A DNA stretch of 64,000 nt from assembly GCA_944392185.1 (NCBI GenBank), contig CALXVW010000051.1:1-64000 (forward strand), read 5' to 3'. Below are positions 8,597 through 17,778 of the stretch, one piece after another. A program made the position numbers and the translations under genes. Origin of the DNA: an uncultured Alphaproteobacteria bacterium (GTDB taxonomy: Bacteria; Pseudomonadota; Alphaproteobacteria; RF32; CAG-239). Every line of letters starts with the position of its first letter. Position 1 is the stretch's first letter. The notes under the pieces are model-generated. The model was not told where the DNA came from, did no database searches, and saw nothing but the letters and a program-made list of their open reading frames with translations.

Positions 8597-10208
8597 CTTC
8601 ATCTCCTGATTCTGCCGGAACAAACGAATAACTGCCATAGTTATACAAACTTTGAACCATCAATTGAGAACTAAAAACCTTTAACAACCCGTTCATTTGC
8701 ATATCTATGGCTTTGTTTAGCTCAACAATATTATCATATACTGCTTGAGCATCTAATTCTGGCGCAAATTCTACCGCATCAATAAAATTTTCTTCAAAAC
8801 TGTCGGCATCTTGTCTGGCCTTGTAAGCTTCTGCCATGCTCGCTGCCACATATTGTGCCAGTGCTTGATTGTAAACTTTTGGAGCATCACTTCCGGAAAA
8901 TAATTGCGCACTTTGCTTTTCTTTGTTTAATTTTAATAAACATTCATCCATTTTATTTTCTTCTAATGCATCACTTGAACTTAAACCACAATACATTGCC
9001 AGTGCCCGAGGAATAATGACCGTTCCGTTAGAATCCGTACCTCCATCCGGTAAGTTTAATAGCTCAACTTTAGCAAACATTAACGTTTCTGAGTGATGTA
9101 ATGAAGATGTCGTAAAAGCTTTTCTTAGCTGAATATGCTCTGTCGGAACCGCAACCGATGGTTTCACTGTCTCTATTGGCGAAAGATCTTTTACCGCTTT
9201 TGTTTTTGCAGAATCTATTGTTGCTTTCTCTTGCTGTTTAATGCTTTTAGCCTCCATAATGGCCACTTCTGCTTCCGTTGCTTTTGATGCCGTTGTTTCG
9301 TCAACACTTACTTGCTTATCTTGAATTTGTGATATTTTTGCCTTTAATGCATTTAGTTTCTGAGTTTCTTCTTCTGATAATGAATCCTTGCTTTCCAGTT
9401 GGTTGAAAGTATTTTGCTCTTCTTCTGTTAAGATTGATGATAATTCATTATTTGTCTTCTCTATTTTTGCATCCGTATCTGCTGCGTCCGTATCTGTGCC
9501 TGCTGCATCTGTGCCTGCCGCATCTGTGCCTGCCGCATCTGTGCCTGTATTATCTCCTTCAAACGGAATGCGGCTTGATGTTGGATCTGTTTCGGCAGCA
9601 TTTTCCTTTGCTGTGTTCGTTTGGGCGTCTATTAAAACAGATTCATTTGTATCGGTAACAGCATCCGTCGTATCTGCTTCAACGTCTACCTCGGTGTCCG
9701 CTTTCTCTTCTTGTCCCTTATCTGTAGAAATTCCGGCTTTATCTTTAGCGGCATCTAGTTTACTATCCGCAACATCCTGAGCTGCAGAGGCTGTTTCTTT
9801 AGCCGTTTCAACTCCATCTTCTGCTTGCTCTTTTAGCTCTTTGGCCTTAGCAATGTTTTCATCTAATTGCTTTTTATATTGATCATACTCTTTTTTATAC
9901 TCTTCTGCTTTCTTTTGATATTCTTGAACTTTTGCAATCTTTTCTTCCAATTTTTCTTTATTGGCTACTACATATTCTGAAACACTTTTTTTAGCCGTTC
10001 CTATGGCCGTACTGGTTTTTTGAACAGTTTGCATGGTGCCTACCACCGTCTTGCTTTCTTTAACTTCCGTAAACCATTGTTTAACTGTTTTTCCGGTACT
10101 TTGTGTATCCGTTACAACTGCTTGTGCCTGTACTTCTTCTGCACAAAAACCTATATACAGAAAGGCCAGAAAACCTCTCAGAAGTTTTTTCCAAAAACCT
10201 TTTTCCAT
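8589..10208 (-). CDS. exported coiled-coil protein with conserved C-terminal module (539 aa)
   Basis: 539 aa, good AGGAGG ribosome-binding site, signal peptide ending EEVQA (about residue 28). In order: a Lys/Glu coiled coil (about 75-160) ending DAAKDKAGIST; an acidic Thr/Asp region with four AAGTD repeats (about 220-240); further helices; the motif HHSETLMFAKVEL near residue 372; and a C-terminal domain with IIPRALAMYCGLSS and KMDECLLKL (about 394-425). It shares modules with three other proteins of the operon, which makes it the most informative member of this set. It is the first gene after virB4, the usual virB5 slot, but is far longer than VirB5. I infer an exported apparatus component. 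Confidence 0.65.
   Translation of the reverse strand: MEKGFWKKLLRGFLAFLYIGFCAEEVQAQAVVTDTQSTGKTVKQWFTEVKESKTVVGTMQTVQKTSTAIGTAKKSVSEYVVANKEKLEEKIAKVQEYQKKAEEYKKEYDQYKKQLDENIAKAKELKEQAEDGVETAKETASAAQDVADSKLDAAKDKAGISTDKGQEEKADTEVDVEADTTDAVTDTNESVLIDAQTNTAKENAAETDPTSSRIPFEGDNTGTDAAGTDAAGTDAAGTDTDAADTDAKIEKTNNELSSILTEEEQNTFNQLESKDSLSEEETQKLNALKAKISQIQDKQVSVDETTASKATEAEVAIMEAKSIKQQEKATIDSAKTKAVKDLSPIETVKPSVAVPTEHIQLRKAFTTSSLHHSETLMFAKVELLNLPDGGTDSNGTVIIPRALAMYCGLSSSDALEENKMDECLLKLNKEKQSAQLFSGSDAPKVYNQALAQYVAASMAEAYKARQDADSFEENFIDAVEFAPELDAQAVYDNIVELNKAIDMQMNGLLKVFSSQLMVQSLYNYGSYSFVPAESGDEDE
9493..9547. repeat. 15-base in-frame coding repeat (AAGTD units)
   Basis: Tandem copies of a 15-base unit (plus strand GCATCTGTGCCTGCC) encode GTDAA repeats in the 539-aa protein. 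Near-identical copies suggest recent slippage and possible strain-to-strain length variation. Confidence 0.75.
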
Positions 10209-10287
10209 TGCAACCTCCTGTATATAAATCTTATACTTTTATAATAGCACATTCTGCCATTCAAATAAATCCGTTTACTTTGTTTTC

Positions 10288-12717
10288 TTAAATATTTAAA
10301 TATTTTGTAACAAAGTTTTCTTCGCCATATTCTTTTATCAGTTCTTCTACCAATAAAACATTCTTGCGACCGGAATTATATAATCGTAAATATGGCCCCA
10401 ATCCGCTTAAATCGACATCTAAAATTACGGATTCTCCTGTTGCCGGACGTGATAACAAAATTGCATACGGAAAATCTCGATAGCTCTTACCAAAAATAAA
10501 GTCTGTTTCCGCATTAGTTAAGTTCCAGTTCAAATAATCTTCCGGTGTTGCCTGCGGATTGCGAAAGAATATAACTGTCTGACACTGACCACGAATAACT
10601 TCGCCAACTCCCAACTTATCAATAATATTTGGTTGTTGGAATGCACACAAATAGGCCTGACGTTTTTTACGCCCTTCTTGCAAACCTATAACAAAATAGT
10701 CTCTAAACATTGGGTGCTTTAACATCGGTGCCGTTTCATCTATCATGATTAAGGAGGGAACACCTGTTTCACCTGTTTCTGATTGAATACGATGCATAAT
10801 ATAGCTGATTACTGCCGGAGCTAATGTCTCATCTTCAAAAATATGCGTAAAATCAAAAGCCATAAAACGCTTGGACTTAAGATCCAAACTATCGGTATCC
10901 GCATTGAAAATTTTACCATATTGATCCGGATTTACCCATTTATATAGTTCTCTTCGCATGTTTCCTGTCGGTGAAAAACAGCTTTTATATAAATTGGTCA
11001 TCATGCGTTCTTCTGGACGAAGGTAATCAAATGCTGTCGTCACCGCTCTAGCAATCTCTTTTTCAGAAACGGCATCATCTACTAAAGTAATGGCTCGCAT
11101 CCACCGACGCAAAAACGCTCTGTTATTAACGTTATTCTCACAATCAAACGGGTTTAATGAAACATTCTTTTCATCACCTTCAAATCCAACATAGGCTCCG
11201 CCTATTGCGCGAGTAAATATCTCCGCACCACGATGTCTATCAAAGAAGAATACTCGCAAATCATTGTGACGCATTGCCTGTCCGGCTAAAAATGTTAACA
11301 GTGTTGTCTTTCCTTGCCCCGTCGGACCAATAATACAACAATGTGCAACAGCTGAATCTTCACTTGATACGTGGAATTGGAATCGATAGGCAGAACCAGA
11401 TGCCGTGCGGAATACTGTTATTGCCCCCGGCCCCCAGTCACTTCTAGAAAATCCCTCTGATGGCTTATCAAACGAAATGGCGGCAGCAACAACTCTTGAT
11501 AAATATCTATATGTCCTCGGTAATGTTTCATAAGTCGGAAATTGGTTAAAAAATGTGGCTTGTGTGACCCAGCCTTCCCTTACCGGAGTAACACCAAATA
11601 AACGACATATTCTCTGAACTTCACTTTCGGCAAACTCTATTTCTTCTAGGGTTTCTCCTTGCAAAAGAATGGCCATAGCATACTCAGTTAGAGACTGGTG
11701 ATTGGTATCACTATCTTCAATTGCGGCCAAAACTTCACCATATTGATCAATAACATCTCCCGAAAAGCTCGTCATTGTGGCCATTCTTTGTTGCTGCATT
11801 AATAAAGCTCTGGCGTGTGGCTTAAATATCGGGCGAACATTGTGTAGCAGAACCAATTCAGAGTCTATGGACAACAATGATGTTACCATACTCTCATCCA
11901 TATAATCCCCTGAAGATCGAATTCCCATCACTATCTCAAATTTTTCCGTATCTCCTGAGAAAAATCTGATTATTCCGTTTTCTCCTGTAAAATGAATGTG
12001 ATCTGCCGTCAGTAATTCATTCAAATGAGCTCCTTCCGCTCCATTAATTTTGGGTTGCGGCTTGGTTATCGGACTACAGATTTTCGCATAGACAGACAAC
12101 GGACTATCTGCCGCAGAACTTCCTTCTGCCTCAAACAATGCCATTACACCATATTCATTTAATGTGGCTATCAATGCTTGAGATGCATAGTTAAGATCCT
12201 TTAGATTTTCATCTCTATCGGCAACGGATAATACGATATAGTGTGAATTATTATAAACCCTGCTTAAATTTGAGCTCCACACCTCATCTATATGTTCAAG
12301 CAAAGCATTTCCAAAATCACCCTTGCTTTCTTCTAAAGGAATGCGTTCTCTTAATGTAATCACACGACAAGTAACTTGCAAATCAGACATCCCGTCAATC
12401 CAAGCTTTGCGCGCCTCCAACATCGACATAACTTTCTCATCGGTCACAAAAGCCAGATCAACCCCCGTAACACGAAAAACTCTGGCCAGAGAGCCATTAT
12501 AACAACGAATCGTCATTCCATCTGACAGCAACTTACTAAAAGGTAAAAAGTCAGAAACCCTTGACTCTCTTGGTTGCGGCAGCACATAATAGCCAAATTT
12601 CGTTACCCAAAATCCGGCAAATGCCGCGGCAGAGATAAATCCTATTACGGCGACTAAAACTTCTAAGTTTGTCAGACCTTGCACAAATGTGCTAAAAAAA
12701 TCAAAATCAGGGTGCAA
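10288..12717 (-). CDS. virB4: VirB4-family T4SS ATPase
   Basis: 809 aa, a normal length for VirB4/TrbE/CagE ATPases. Walker A is GPTGQGKTTLLTF near residue 460 and Walker B is SLIMIDETAP near residue 654. Further family landmarks are FFFDRHRGAEIFTRAIGG after Walker A and RKKRQAYLCAFQQPN near the C-terminus. VirB4 is the essential ATPase at the cytoplasmic base of the T4SS and powers pilus biogenesis and substrate transfer. It overlaps virB3 by 11 bases, a conserved adjacency; VirB3 and VirB4 are fused in some systems. About 80 bases separate it from the next gene. The family call is certain from the motifs. Confidence 0.95.
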   Translation of the reverse strand: MHPDFDFFSTFVQGLTNLEVLVAVIGFISAAAFAGFWVTKFGYYVLPQPRESRVSDFLPFSKLLSDGMTIRCYNGSLARVFRVTGVDLAFVTDEKVMSMLEARKAWIDGMSDLQVTCRVITLRERIPLEESKGDFGNALLEHIDEVWSSNLSRVYNNSHYIVLSVADRDENLKDLNYASQALIATLNEYGVMALFEAEGSSAADSPLSVYAKICSPITKPQPKINGAEGAHLNELLTADHIHFTGENGIIRFFSGDTEKFEIVMGIRSSGDYMDESMVTSLLSIDSELVLLHNVRPIFKPHARALLMQQQRMATMTSFSGDVIDQYGEVLAAIEDSDTNHQSLTEYAMAILLQGETLEEIEFAESEVQRICRLFGVTPVREGWVTQATFFNQFPTYETLPRTYRYLSRVVAAAISFDKPSEGFSRSDWGPGAITVFRTASGSAYRFQFHVSSEDSAVAHCCIIGPTGQGKTTLLTFLAGQAMRHNDLRVFFFDRHRGAEIFTRAIGGAYVGFEGDEKNVSLNPFDCENNVNNRAFLRRWMRAITLVDDAVSEKEIARAVTTAFDYLRPEERMMTNLYKSCFSPTGNMRRELYKWVNPDQYGKIFNADTDSLDLKSKRFMAFDFTHIFEDETLAPAVISYIMHRIQSETGETGVPSLIMIDETAPMLKHPMFRDYFVIGLQEGRKKRQAYLCAFQQPNIIDKLGVGEVIRGQCQTVIFFRNPQATPEDYLNWNLTNAETDFIFGKSYRDFPYAILLSRPATGESVILDVDLSGLGPYLRLYNSGRKNVLLVEELIKEYGEENFVTKYLNI

Positions 12718-12997
12718 ATTTATTCCCCTTTACTTTATAAAGGTTATGAGATGTTTTGGCGGTTTGCCCGTAGGCTTGTATCATTGCTGATATGTGAGGC
12801 TCTTTTGCGCCAATAGCAATACAGATAATATGTCCGATGACCAAAGTAGCCATAAAAACCAACGGATTGATGTCAAATGTCCCCAAGAACATAAACATCA
12901 TCGGAAACTGGATACCCATATTGAGCATCGTCGGCAAAAACGGCCCCCATAGTATCTTGGGCGGATTGGCTACGGCTTTTAATATAATTTCGCGCAT
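12707..12997 (-). CDS. virB3: VirB3-like T4SS membrane protein
   Basis: 96 aa with two closely spaced hydrophobic segments (about residues 18-36 and 42-62), starting with a short basic/Pro stretch NPPKILWGPFLP. Size, topology and overlap with the VirB4 ATPase gene match VirB3/TrbD proteins, which anchor VirB4 at the inner membrane. It starts about 100 bases after an intrinsic terminator that follows the 1514-aa gene, so virB3-virB4 may need read-through or a promoter in the 13 kb intergenic stretch. I considered a Dot/Icm IcmT-type protein but the VirB4 pairing favours VirB3. Confidence 0.8.
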   Translation of the reverse strand: MREIILKAVANPPKILWGPFLPTMLNMGIQFPMMFMFLGTFDINPLVFMATLVIGHIICIAIGAKEPHISAMIQAYGQTAKTSHNLYKVKGNKFAP

Positions 12998-13096
12998 CGT
13001 TTCAATCCCTGCATTGTTACTAATATTATGATACAGCTCTCATTTTTTTATGCAACACCCATAAAAAGGTTATCCCTTGCTTTCATCCAAATACAT

Positions 13097-13136
13097 AAAA
13101 AAGAGGCATTCTTACTACCTAGAATACCTCTTTTTT
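13097..13136 (-). terminator. intrinsic terminator-like hairpin between the 1514-aa gene and virB3
   Basis: A long inverted repeat, AAAAAAGAGG-ATTCT paired with AGAAT-CCTCTTTTTT around an 8-base loop, ends in a run of six T on either strand. Its place after the stop of the 1514-aa gene suggests it reduces transcription from the pilin-rich upstream genes into virB3-virB8. Confidence 0.75.
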
Positions 13137-13170
13137 ATGAATAATGCGTTAACTTTTACTTGTCAGAAGT

Positions 13171-16100
13171 TTATTTTCCCTCAAGCTCAAGTTGGCGGGC
13201 ATATGCTTCGTTATACTTCACATCAGCGGCGTTCCTACGCTTAATTTCTTTTTCTAAAGTTGATTGAGCTTCTTGATATTGTCGCTCTGCACTTAGATAG
13301 TTATCTCTAGCAGCTACCAGAGCATTCATATGACTTGGGCTGTTGTTTCCGCTCTCATACTCCTTTATTAAGCGCTGCAATTCTGCCTCTGCTCGTGTTT
13401 TATTTGTTTCTGCGGCACTCACTGCAGCACGATATTCCGGAATATTCCGCTCTGCTGTGGCTTTTTCTTCTTTTGCTTGAGCTTGAATATATTTGCTCTC
13501 CTCCAGAGATGCCTCCTTAGCTTTTTGCTCCAGCTCTTTGAGCGGTTCTTGCGCCTTTTCCGCTTTTTCTGCTGCCTGACGCGCTTCTTCTTGAGCTAGA
13601 TTTGCTTGCTTTTGGAGTGTCTCTGCCTTAGCTTTTTCGCTTGGTGTTTGGGCTTCTTGCGCTGCTCTTTCTGCCGCAGCCCTCAATTCTTCAGCTTTTT
13701 TAGCTTTGGTTTCTGCATCATTCTTGGCTTGCCCCGCAGCTATCTCTGCTCGATTGTATATATCATTTATCTTTTCGGCTCTATCTACCGGATTGGATAT
13801 ACTATTCAGCTGTTGCTCCAATCTTTCAGCCTCTTGAGCTCTCCGCTGCTCTTCTTGCCTTGCTTGATCCTCTTTTTCTTGTGTCCATCCCGTATCTCTT
13901 TCTGCTTCAAGTTTGCTTTGCTCCGTTTTGGCTTCTAGAGCTTTTTGTGCTGCCTCTTGAGCTTTTTTCTTCTCATTCTCAGCAACCGTTTTCGTATTAT
14001 TATAATCCCTTTCGGCTGCCTTGAGCGCATCGTCCGCAGCCCCCAGCTGTTTTAAGGAATCCTCATACGCCTTTTGTTTAGCTTTATTACCAGGATCTGA
14101 CTTGAGATCTTCTTGCGCAGCCAGAGCGGCTTGCTCCGCCTGTTTCTTTTGGCTCTCAGCTTGTTCGGCTGCAAGCTTCTTATCCGCTAAAGACTGTGCT
14201 GCTTGCTCTGCTTTAGCCTTGGCCTCTTCAGCCTCCTTTGACGCAGCTATCTGTTCATCTTTTGCATTGTTAATCCCCTCTTCTAGAGACTGCTGATACA
14301 AGTCATCCAACGGCGCTTTGGCTTCTTCTGCCTTTTGACGTGCCTCTTGCGCTGTTGACTTTGCCGTTTCGGCTACTGCCTTAGCTGCTGAAGCTTCATT
14401 TTTGGCTATTTGCGCCCGATTGGCTAGACTTTCTGCCTTTTGCTTATCTTCTGCCGAGCCACTCTGAGCGGCTTTTTCTGCGGCGGCTTGTGCTTGCTGC
14501 GCCAGTTGATCTGCTCTATTTTGAGCTTGACTTGCTTCGTTTTCTAGTCTTTGAGCCGTGCGCTCTGCCCCGGTGGCTTCGGCCTCTGCGGCTTGAGCCT
14601 CTGCTTGAGCATTTTGATATGCTTGAGAGCTTTGATTCTTGTCATTTGATTGCGAGGTATTAGAGCTTAAATCATTTAAAAGCCCCTCACCCTTCTTTAT
14701 TTGTTGCTGTTCCGTCCGTTTGGCTTCTGCCTTAGCGGCCTCTTTTTTAGCTTCTGCAGCTCGCTTCTCTGCTTGGCGCTCCTGGCGGCCTTCATTGATA
14801 CTCTTTGAACCAAAAGCACTGAAATTTGCTGCCGCTCCAACAAGCGCTCCGGCCGTCTGGGTGGTATCCTGAACTTTTTGATTGACCTGATTCGATTTTT
14901 GAACAACATTATTGGTAATGTCCATAAACCCTAGCTGTCCAGTGTTTTGCATATTTTTCTTGTTGCTCGCTATATCTCCTTCTATTGCATTACCTTTATC
15001 GTCAAAGCCGCTCTTCTTTACAACAACATTGCCATCTTTATCATATTCAAGATTTCCACCCCAACGATGCTCTACTCCGGTTACGTTACCATCCTCATCT
15101 CGGGTAACTTTTTGTCCCATCAATGCTGCCGTAAAGCCCCCTGTCGCTTCTCCCTTATCTCGACGGGCTTGCAATTCTGCTTGCTCATCTCGGCTCTTTG
15201 ACATATCTTGAACATTGTTGGCTATATCTATGGTATTGGACATTACGTTGCTCATCATACCACCGGTAGAGCCAACTATGGCGTTAACATTTTGACCAAT
15301 TTGACCCAAGGCATTGAAGCTATCTTCAAGATTGCCTTCTCCTATCTTATCTATGGCATCTCCTATGTTATTGGCTGCAAATTTGACACTTTCAACCGTA
15401 TTTTTAACCGTATCTACCGTGTTTTGAACCTTCTTGGCCGTATCAACAGCCTTTTTACCGGCAGAAATCAAATCTTTTACACAGCTGGCAAATCCACCGC
15501 CGCCAAATAATCCGCCTCCTTTTTGTTCTGCCTCACAAAAACCTCTGGTTTCCGTTTTCTTCTCTTCTTCCGCTGGCGGCTCTACCGATGTATCCGGCGT
15601 TTCAACAAGTTCAGGCGGCATATATGGTGTCATCTCATCTACCCACGCATATTCCGTATCGGCAAAAGCTCCGTGCAAATGATCTCCAAATTCGCTTGGC
15701 TTTTCCGTGGCTGCCAAATCCCTATTATCTACGGTATAAACCATGTATTCTATTAAACGACCCATATTGGCTACCAAGAATAAGCTAATGGCTATATTGG
15801 CAAACCATTTCCAGCTGATCTTATTGAATATGGCCATGAATGCAAAGGCTATTAAACCAAAGCCAGCAAATACATAGACTATCGGTTTTAATCCGACTAA
15901 AATTCTCGCCGCACGGCGTGTCAAGGTCGTAAATACATCGCCGGTATTGGAATAGTCTATTGTTCCAATATATTTTCCCGTAAATCGCTTATTTTCAACT
16001 CCCGAATCTTTAGCACTGCTAAAGGCTCTATATTCTTGACCAAAGTGTTCTCCTCCAAAATCATTTGCCATATCGCGCATTATATCCATAGCATCTTGCG

Positions 16101-17715
16101 CCATTCGAGTACCTTCTTTTGCCAACATTAATTCGTGCTCTGCATCTGCCAACTGCTCTTCTAATTGCGCCTGCATTGCACAATATTTTTCTGCATCAGC
16201 TTTTCCCTGTTTGGATGTTAGGGTCTTAGAATGTTCACAGGCTGCTTTTGCCTCTTTTAATGCGTTTTCTAAGCTTGCGACTTTATCTTCTGCTGCTTTT
16301 TGCTTTTGTTGGGCATCTGCCAAATTTTGTCTTGCTGACTCCGCTGCATCGCCTGCTACAGCTCCCAGTTCATTTGCTCTTTTCTCTTTTGCATCTTTTT
16401 CTTTATATGCTTCATCTGCAGCAGCCTTTGCTTCTGCTAATTTAGTCTCTAAATCGTCAAGTTCTGCACATGCTTCTTGATTTCCATTTGCACACTGCCC
16501 TTGTTTTTTTGCTAATTCTTCTGCTGCATCCTTATACGCTTGTACAGCGTTATCGTAGTTCTCGCTCGCTTTTTGTGCATCTTGGGCTGCTTTTTGCTTT
16601 TCTTCTTGTTCTTTGCGTAATTTTTCTAATCGAGCTTTCTCTGCAGCTTCTGCCGCTGCAGCTTCATCTGCCTCTAACTGTTTTCTGGCTTCTTCCGCTG
16701 CTGCCCTGTCTTCTGCCGTTAAGTCATCAATATTCTTCTTAGCATCATCTATGGCCCCATTGGCTTCATTAATGGTTTGGTTTGCTTTTGCTACTCTGGC
16801 AGATGCTTCATCCATTTTTTGCATAGCTTTTTTACAAGCATTACTGTTGGGATCTTTACCACATTTTTTTTCAACATCTTTGGCAGCCTTGTCTCTATCT
16901 TTTTCTGCCTTTTTTTTCTCTTTTTGAGCGGCTTCAATTTTTTGTTGTTGAGCCTGGATAGAGGCTGTTGCCGCATCAATACCTTCCTGCTTGGCTTTTT
17001 GCTTGGCTTGCTCGGCTTCTCGCTCTGCTTGTTGAGCGGCGGTCATATCTGCCTTCATTCCATTTATTTGCTCATTTACTTTATCATTGGCTTCTTTGGC
17101 TTTTTGGTAATCGGCAGAACCAGTTTCCGCTTTAGTTATTGCATCTGTGTAGGTTTTATCTTTCTTTGCCGCATCAATTGCTGCGGTTTTATCTTTTTTA
17201 GCTTGATTTAATGCTAACAACTTTTCTGAACACGCTCCGCCAGAGGCCATACATTGATCATAAGCGTCCTGAGCAGATTTAACTTTTGCCTCTTGTTCCT
17301 TGGTTACATTAGAAACATTTTGATTATATGCTTGTTGTGCTGACTTAATGTTTGCTTGTCTTGCCTGCTCTTGTTTCTCATAGTTTGATCTTGCATCTTT
17401 TACTTCCTGAGAATTTACATAGTCACTGTACCTATTTTGAACATTTTGTTTTTGTTGATTAGCAATTTGTTTGTCCAAATCAGCTTCTAACTGATCCATA
17501 AAAGATTCATTATAAGAGTTGCTGGCATTTTGTGCTGCGGTATTTGCGGCCTCATTGGCCTTTCGAGATTTCCTACTTTCTTTTTTGGTGACATTCCCAA
17601 TATTATCTTGGTCAACCGCTAGCTGAGCAAAAACAGGTTGTGCACAATAGAAAGACGCGAAGACAAGTGCTCCGGCGACCAGAACTACTTTGCTTATTTT
17701 CTTTATGTTCATCAT
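13171..17715 (-). CDS. 1514-aa exported coiled-coil protein with an internal VirB2-like membrane module
   Basis: 1514 aa. A signal peptide (residues 1-30, ending PVFAQ) leads into about 520 residues of Ala/Lys/Glu/Gln-rich coiled coil with occasional cysteine pairs. Residues about 608-665 form a two-helix membrane module, PIVYVFAGFGLIAFAF then FNKISWKWFANIAIS. It aligns with the small VirB2-like pilin and the 296-aa protein of the same locus. After a Cys/Gly-rich segment (CEAEQKGGGLFGGGGF) come about 700 more residues of Ala-rich coiled coil. Both long arms would face the periplasm or outside if the module is a hairpin. I infer a pilin-like membrane anchor with two giant fibrous arms. A VirB6 replacement is possible, but only two spans are seen rather than five or more. 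Confidence 0.72.
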   Translation of the reverse strand: MMNIKKISKVVLVAGALVFASFYCAQPVFAQLAVDQDNIGNVTKKESRKSRKANEAANTAAQNASNSYNESFMDQLEADLDKQIANQQKQNVQNRYSDYVNSQEVKDARSNYEKQEQARQANIKSAQQAYNQNVSNVTKEQEAKVKSAQDAYDQCMASGGACSEKLLALNQAKKDKTAAIDAAKKDKTYTDAITKAETGSADYQKAKEANDKVNEQINGMKADMTAAQQAEREAEQAKQKAKQEGIDAATASIQAQQQKIEAAQKEKKKAEKDRDKAAKDVEKKCGKDPNSNACKKAMQKMDEASARVAKANQTINEANGAIDDAKKNIDDLTAEDRAAAEEARKQLEADEAAAAEAAEKARLEKLRKEQEEKQKAAQDAQKASENYDNAVQAYKDAAEELAKKQGQCANGNQEACAELDDLETKLAEAKAAADEAYKEKDAKEKRANELGAVAGDAAESARQNLADAQQKQKAAEDKVASLENALKEAKAACEHSKTLTSKQGKADAEKYCAMQAQLEEQLADAEHELMLAKEGTRMAQDAMDIMRDMANDFGGEHFGQEYRAFSSAKDSGVENKRFTGKYIGTIDYSNTGDVFTTLTRRAARILVGLKPIVYVFAGFGLIAFAFMAIFNKISWKWFANIAISLFLVANMGRLIEYMVYTVDNRDLAATEKPSEFGDHLHGAFADTEYAWVDEMTPYMPPELVETPDTSVEPPAEEEKKTETRGFCEAEQKGGGLFGGGGFASCVKDLISAGKKAVDTAKKVQNTVDTVKNTVESVKFAANNIGDAIDKIGEGNLEDSFNALGQIGQNVNAIVGSTGGMMSNVMSNTIDIANNVQDMSKSRDEQAELQARRDKGEATGGFTAALMGQKVTRDEDGNVTGVEHRWGGNLEYDKDGNVVVKKSGFDDKGNAIEGDIASNKKNMQNTGQLGFMDITNNVVQKSNQVNQKVQDTTQTAGALVGAAANFSAFGSKSINEGRQERQAEKRAAEAKKEAAKAEAKRTEQQQIKKGEGLLNDLSSNTSQSNDKNQSSQAYQNAQAEAQAAEAEATGAERTAQRLENEASQAQNRADQLAQQAQAAAEKAAQSGSAEDKQKAESLANRAQIAKNEASAAKAVAETAKSTAQEARQKAEEAKAPLDDLYQQSLEEGINNAKDEQIAASKEAEEAKAKAEQAAQSLADKKLAAEQAESQKKQAEQAALAAQEDLKSDPGNKAKQKAYEDSLKQLGAADDALKAAERDYNNTKTVAENEKKKAQEAAQKALEAKTEQSKLEAERDTGWTQEKEDQARQEEQRRAQEAERLEQQLNSISNPVDRAEKINDIYNRAEIAAGQAKNDAETKAKKAEELRAAAERAAQEAQTPSEKAKAETLQKQANLAQEEARQAAEKAEKAQEPLKELEQKAKEASLEESKYIQAQAKEEKATAERNIPEYRAAVSAAETNKTRAEAELQRLIKEYESGNNSPSHMNALVAARDNYLSAERQYQEAQSTLEKEIKRRNAADVKYNEAYARQLELEGK

Positions 17716-17778
17716 GGCGTCCTCCTATGTTCTATCTTCTAGCCATTGTTGCTGACTATTTTATTGCCATTTCTTGTG

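Noticed and set aside
12707..12997. IcmT or other Dot/Icm identity for the 96-aa membrane protein
   Set aside because: The overlap with a VirB4-type ATPase gene and the presence of VirB2- and VirB8-like proteins fit VirB3 better.
13335..17211. Many long plus-strand frames opposite the 1514-aa gene
   Set aside because: They are mirror images of Ala/Glu/Lys-rich coding DNA, which has few stops in the other frames. Leu/Ser/Phe-rich composition and no ribosome-binding sites.
13171..17715. VirB6 identity for the 1514-aa protein
   Set aside because: Only two membrane helices are visible and they match the VirB2-like module, whereas VirB6 has five or more spans.
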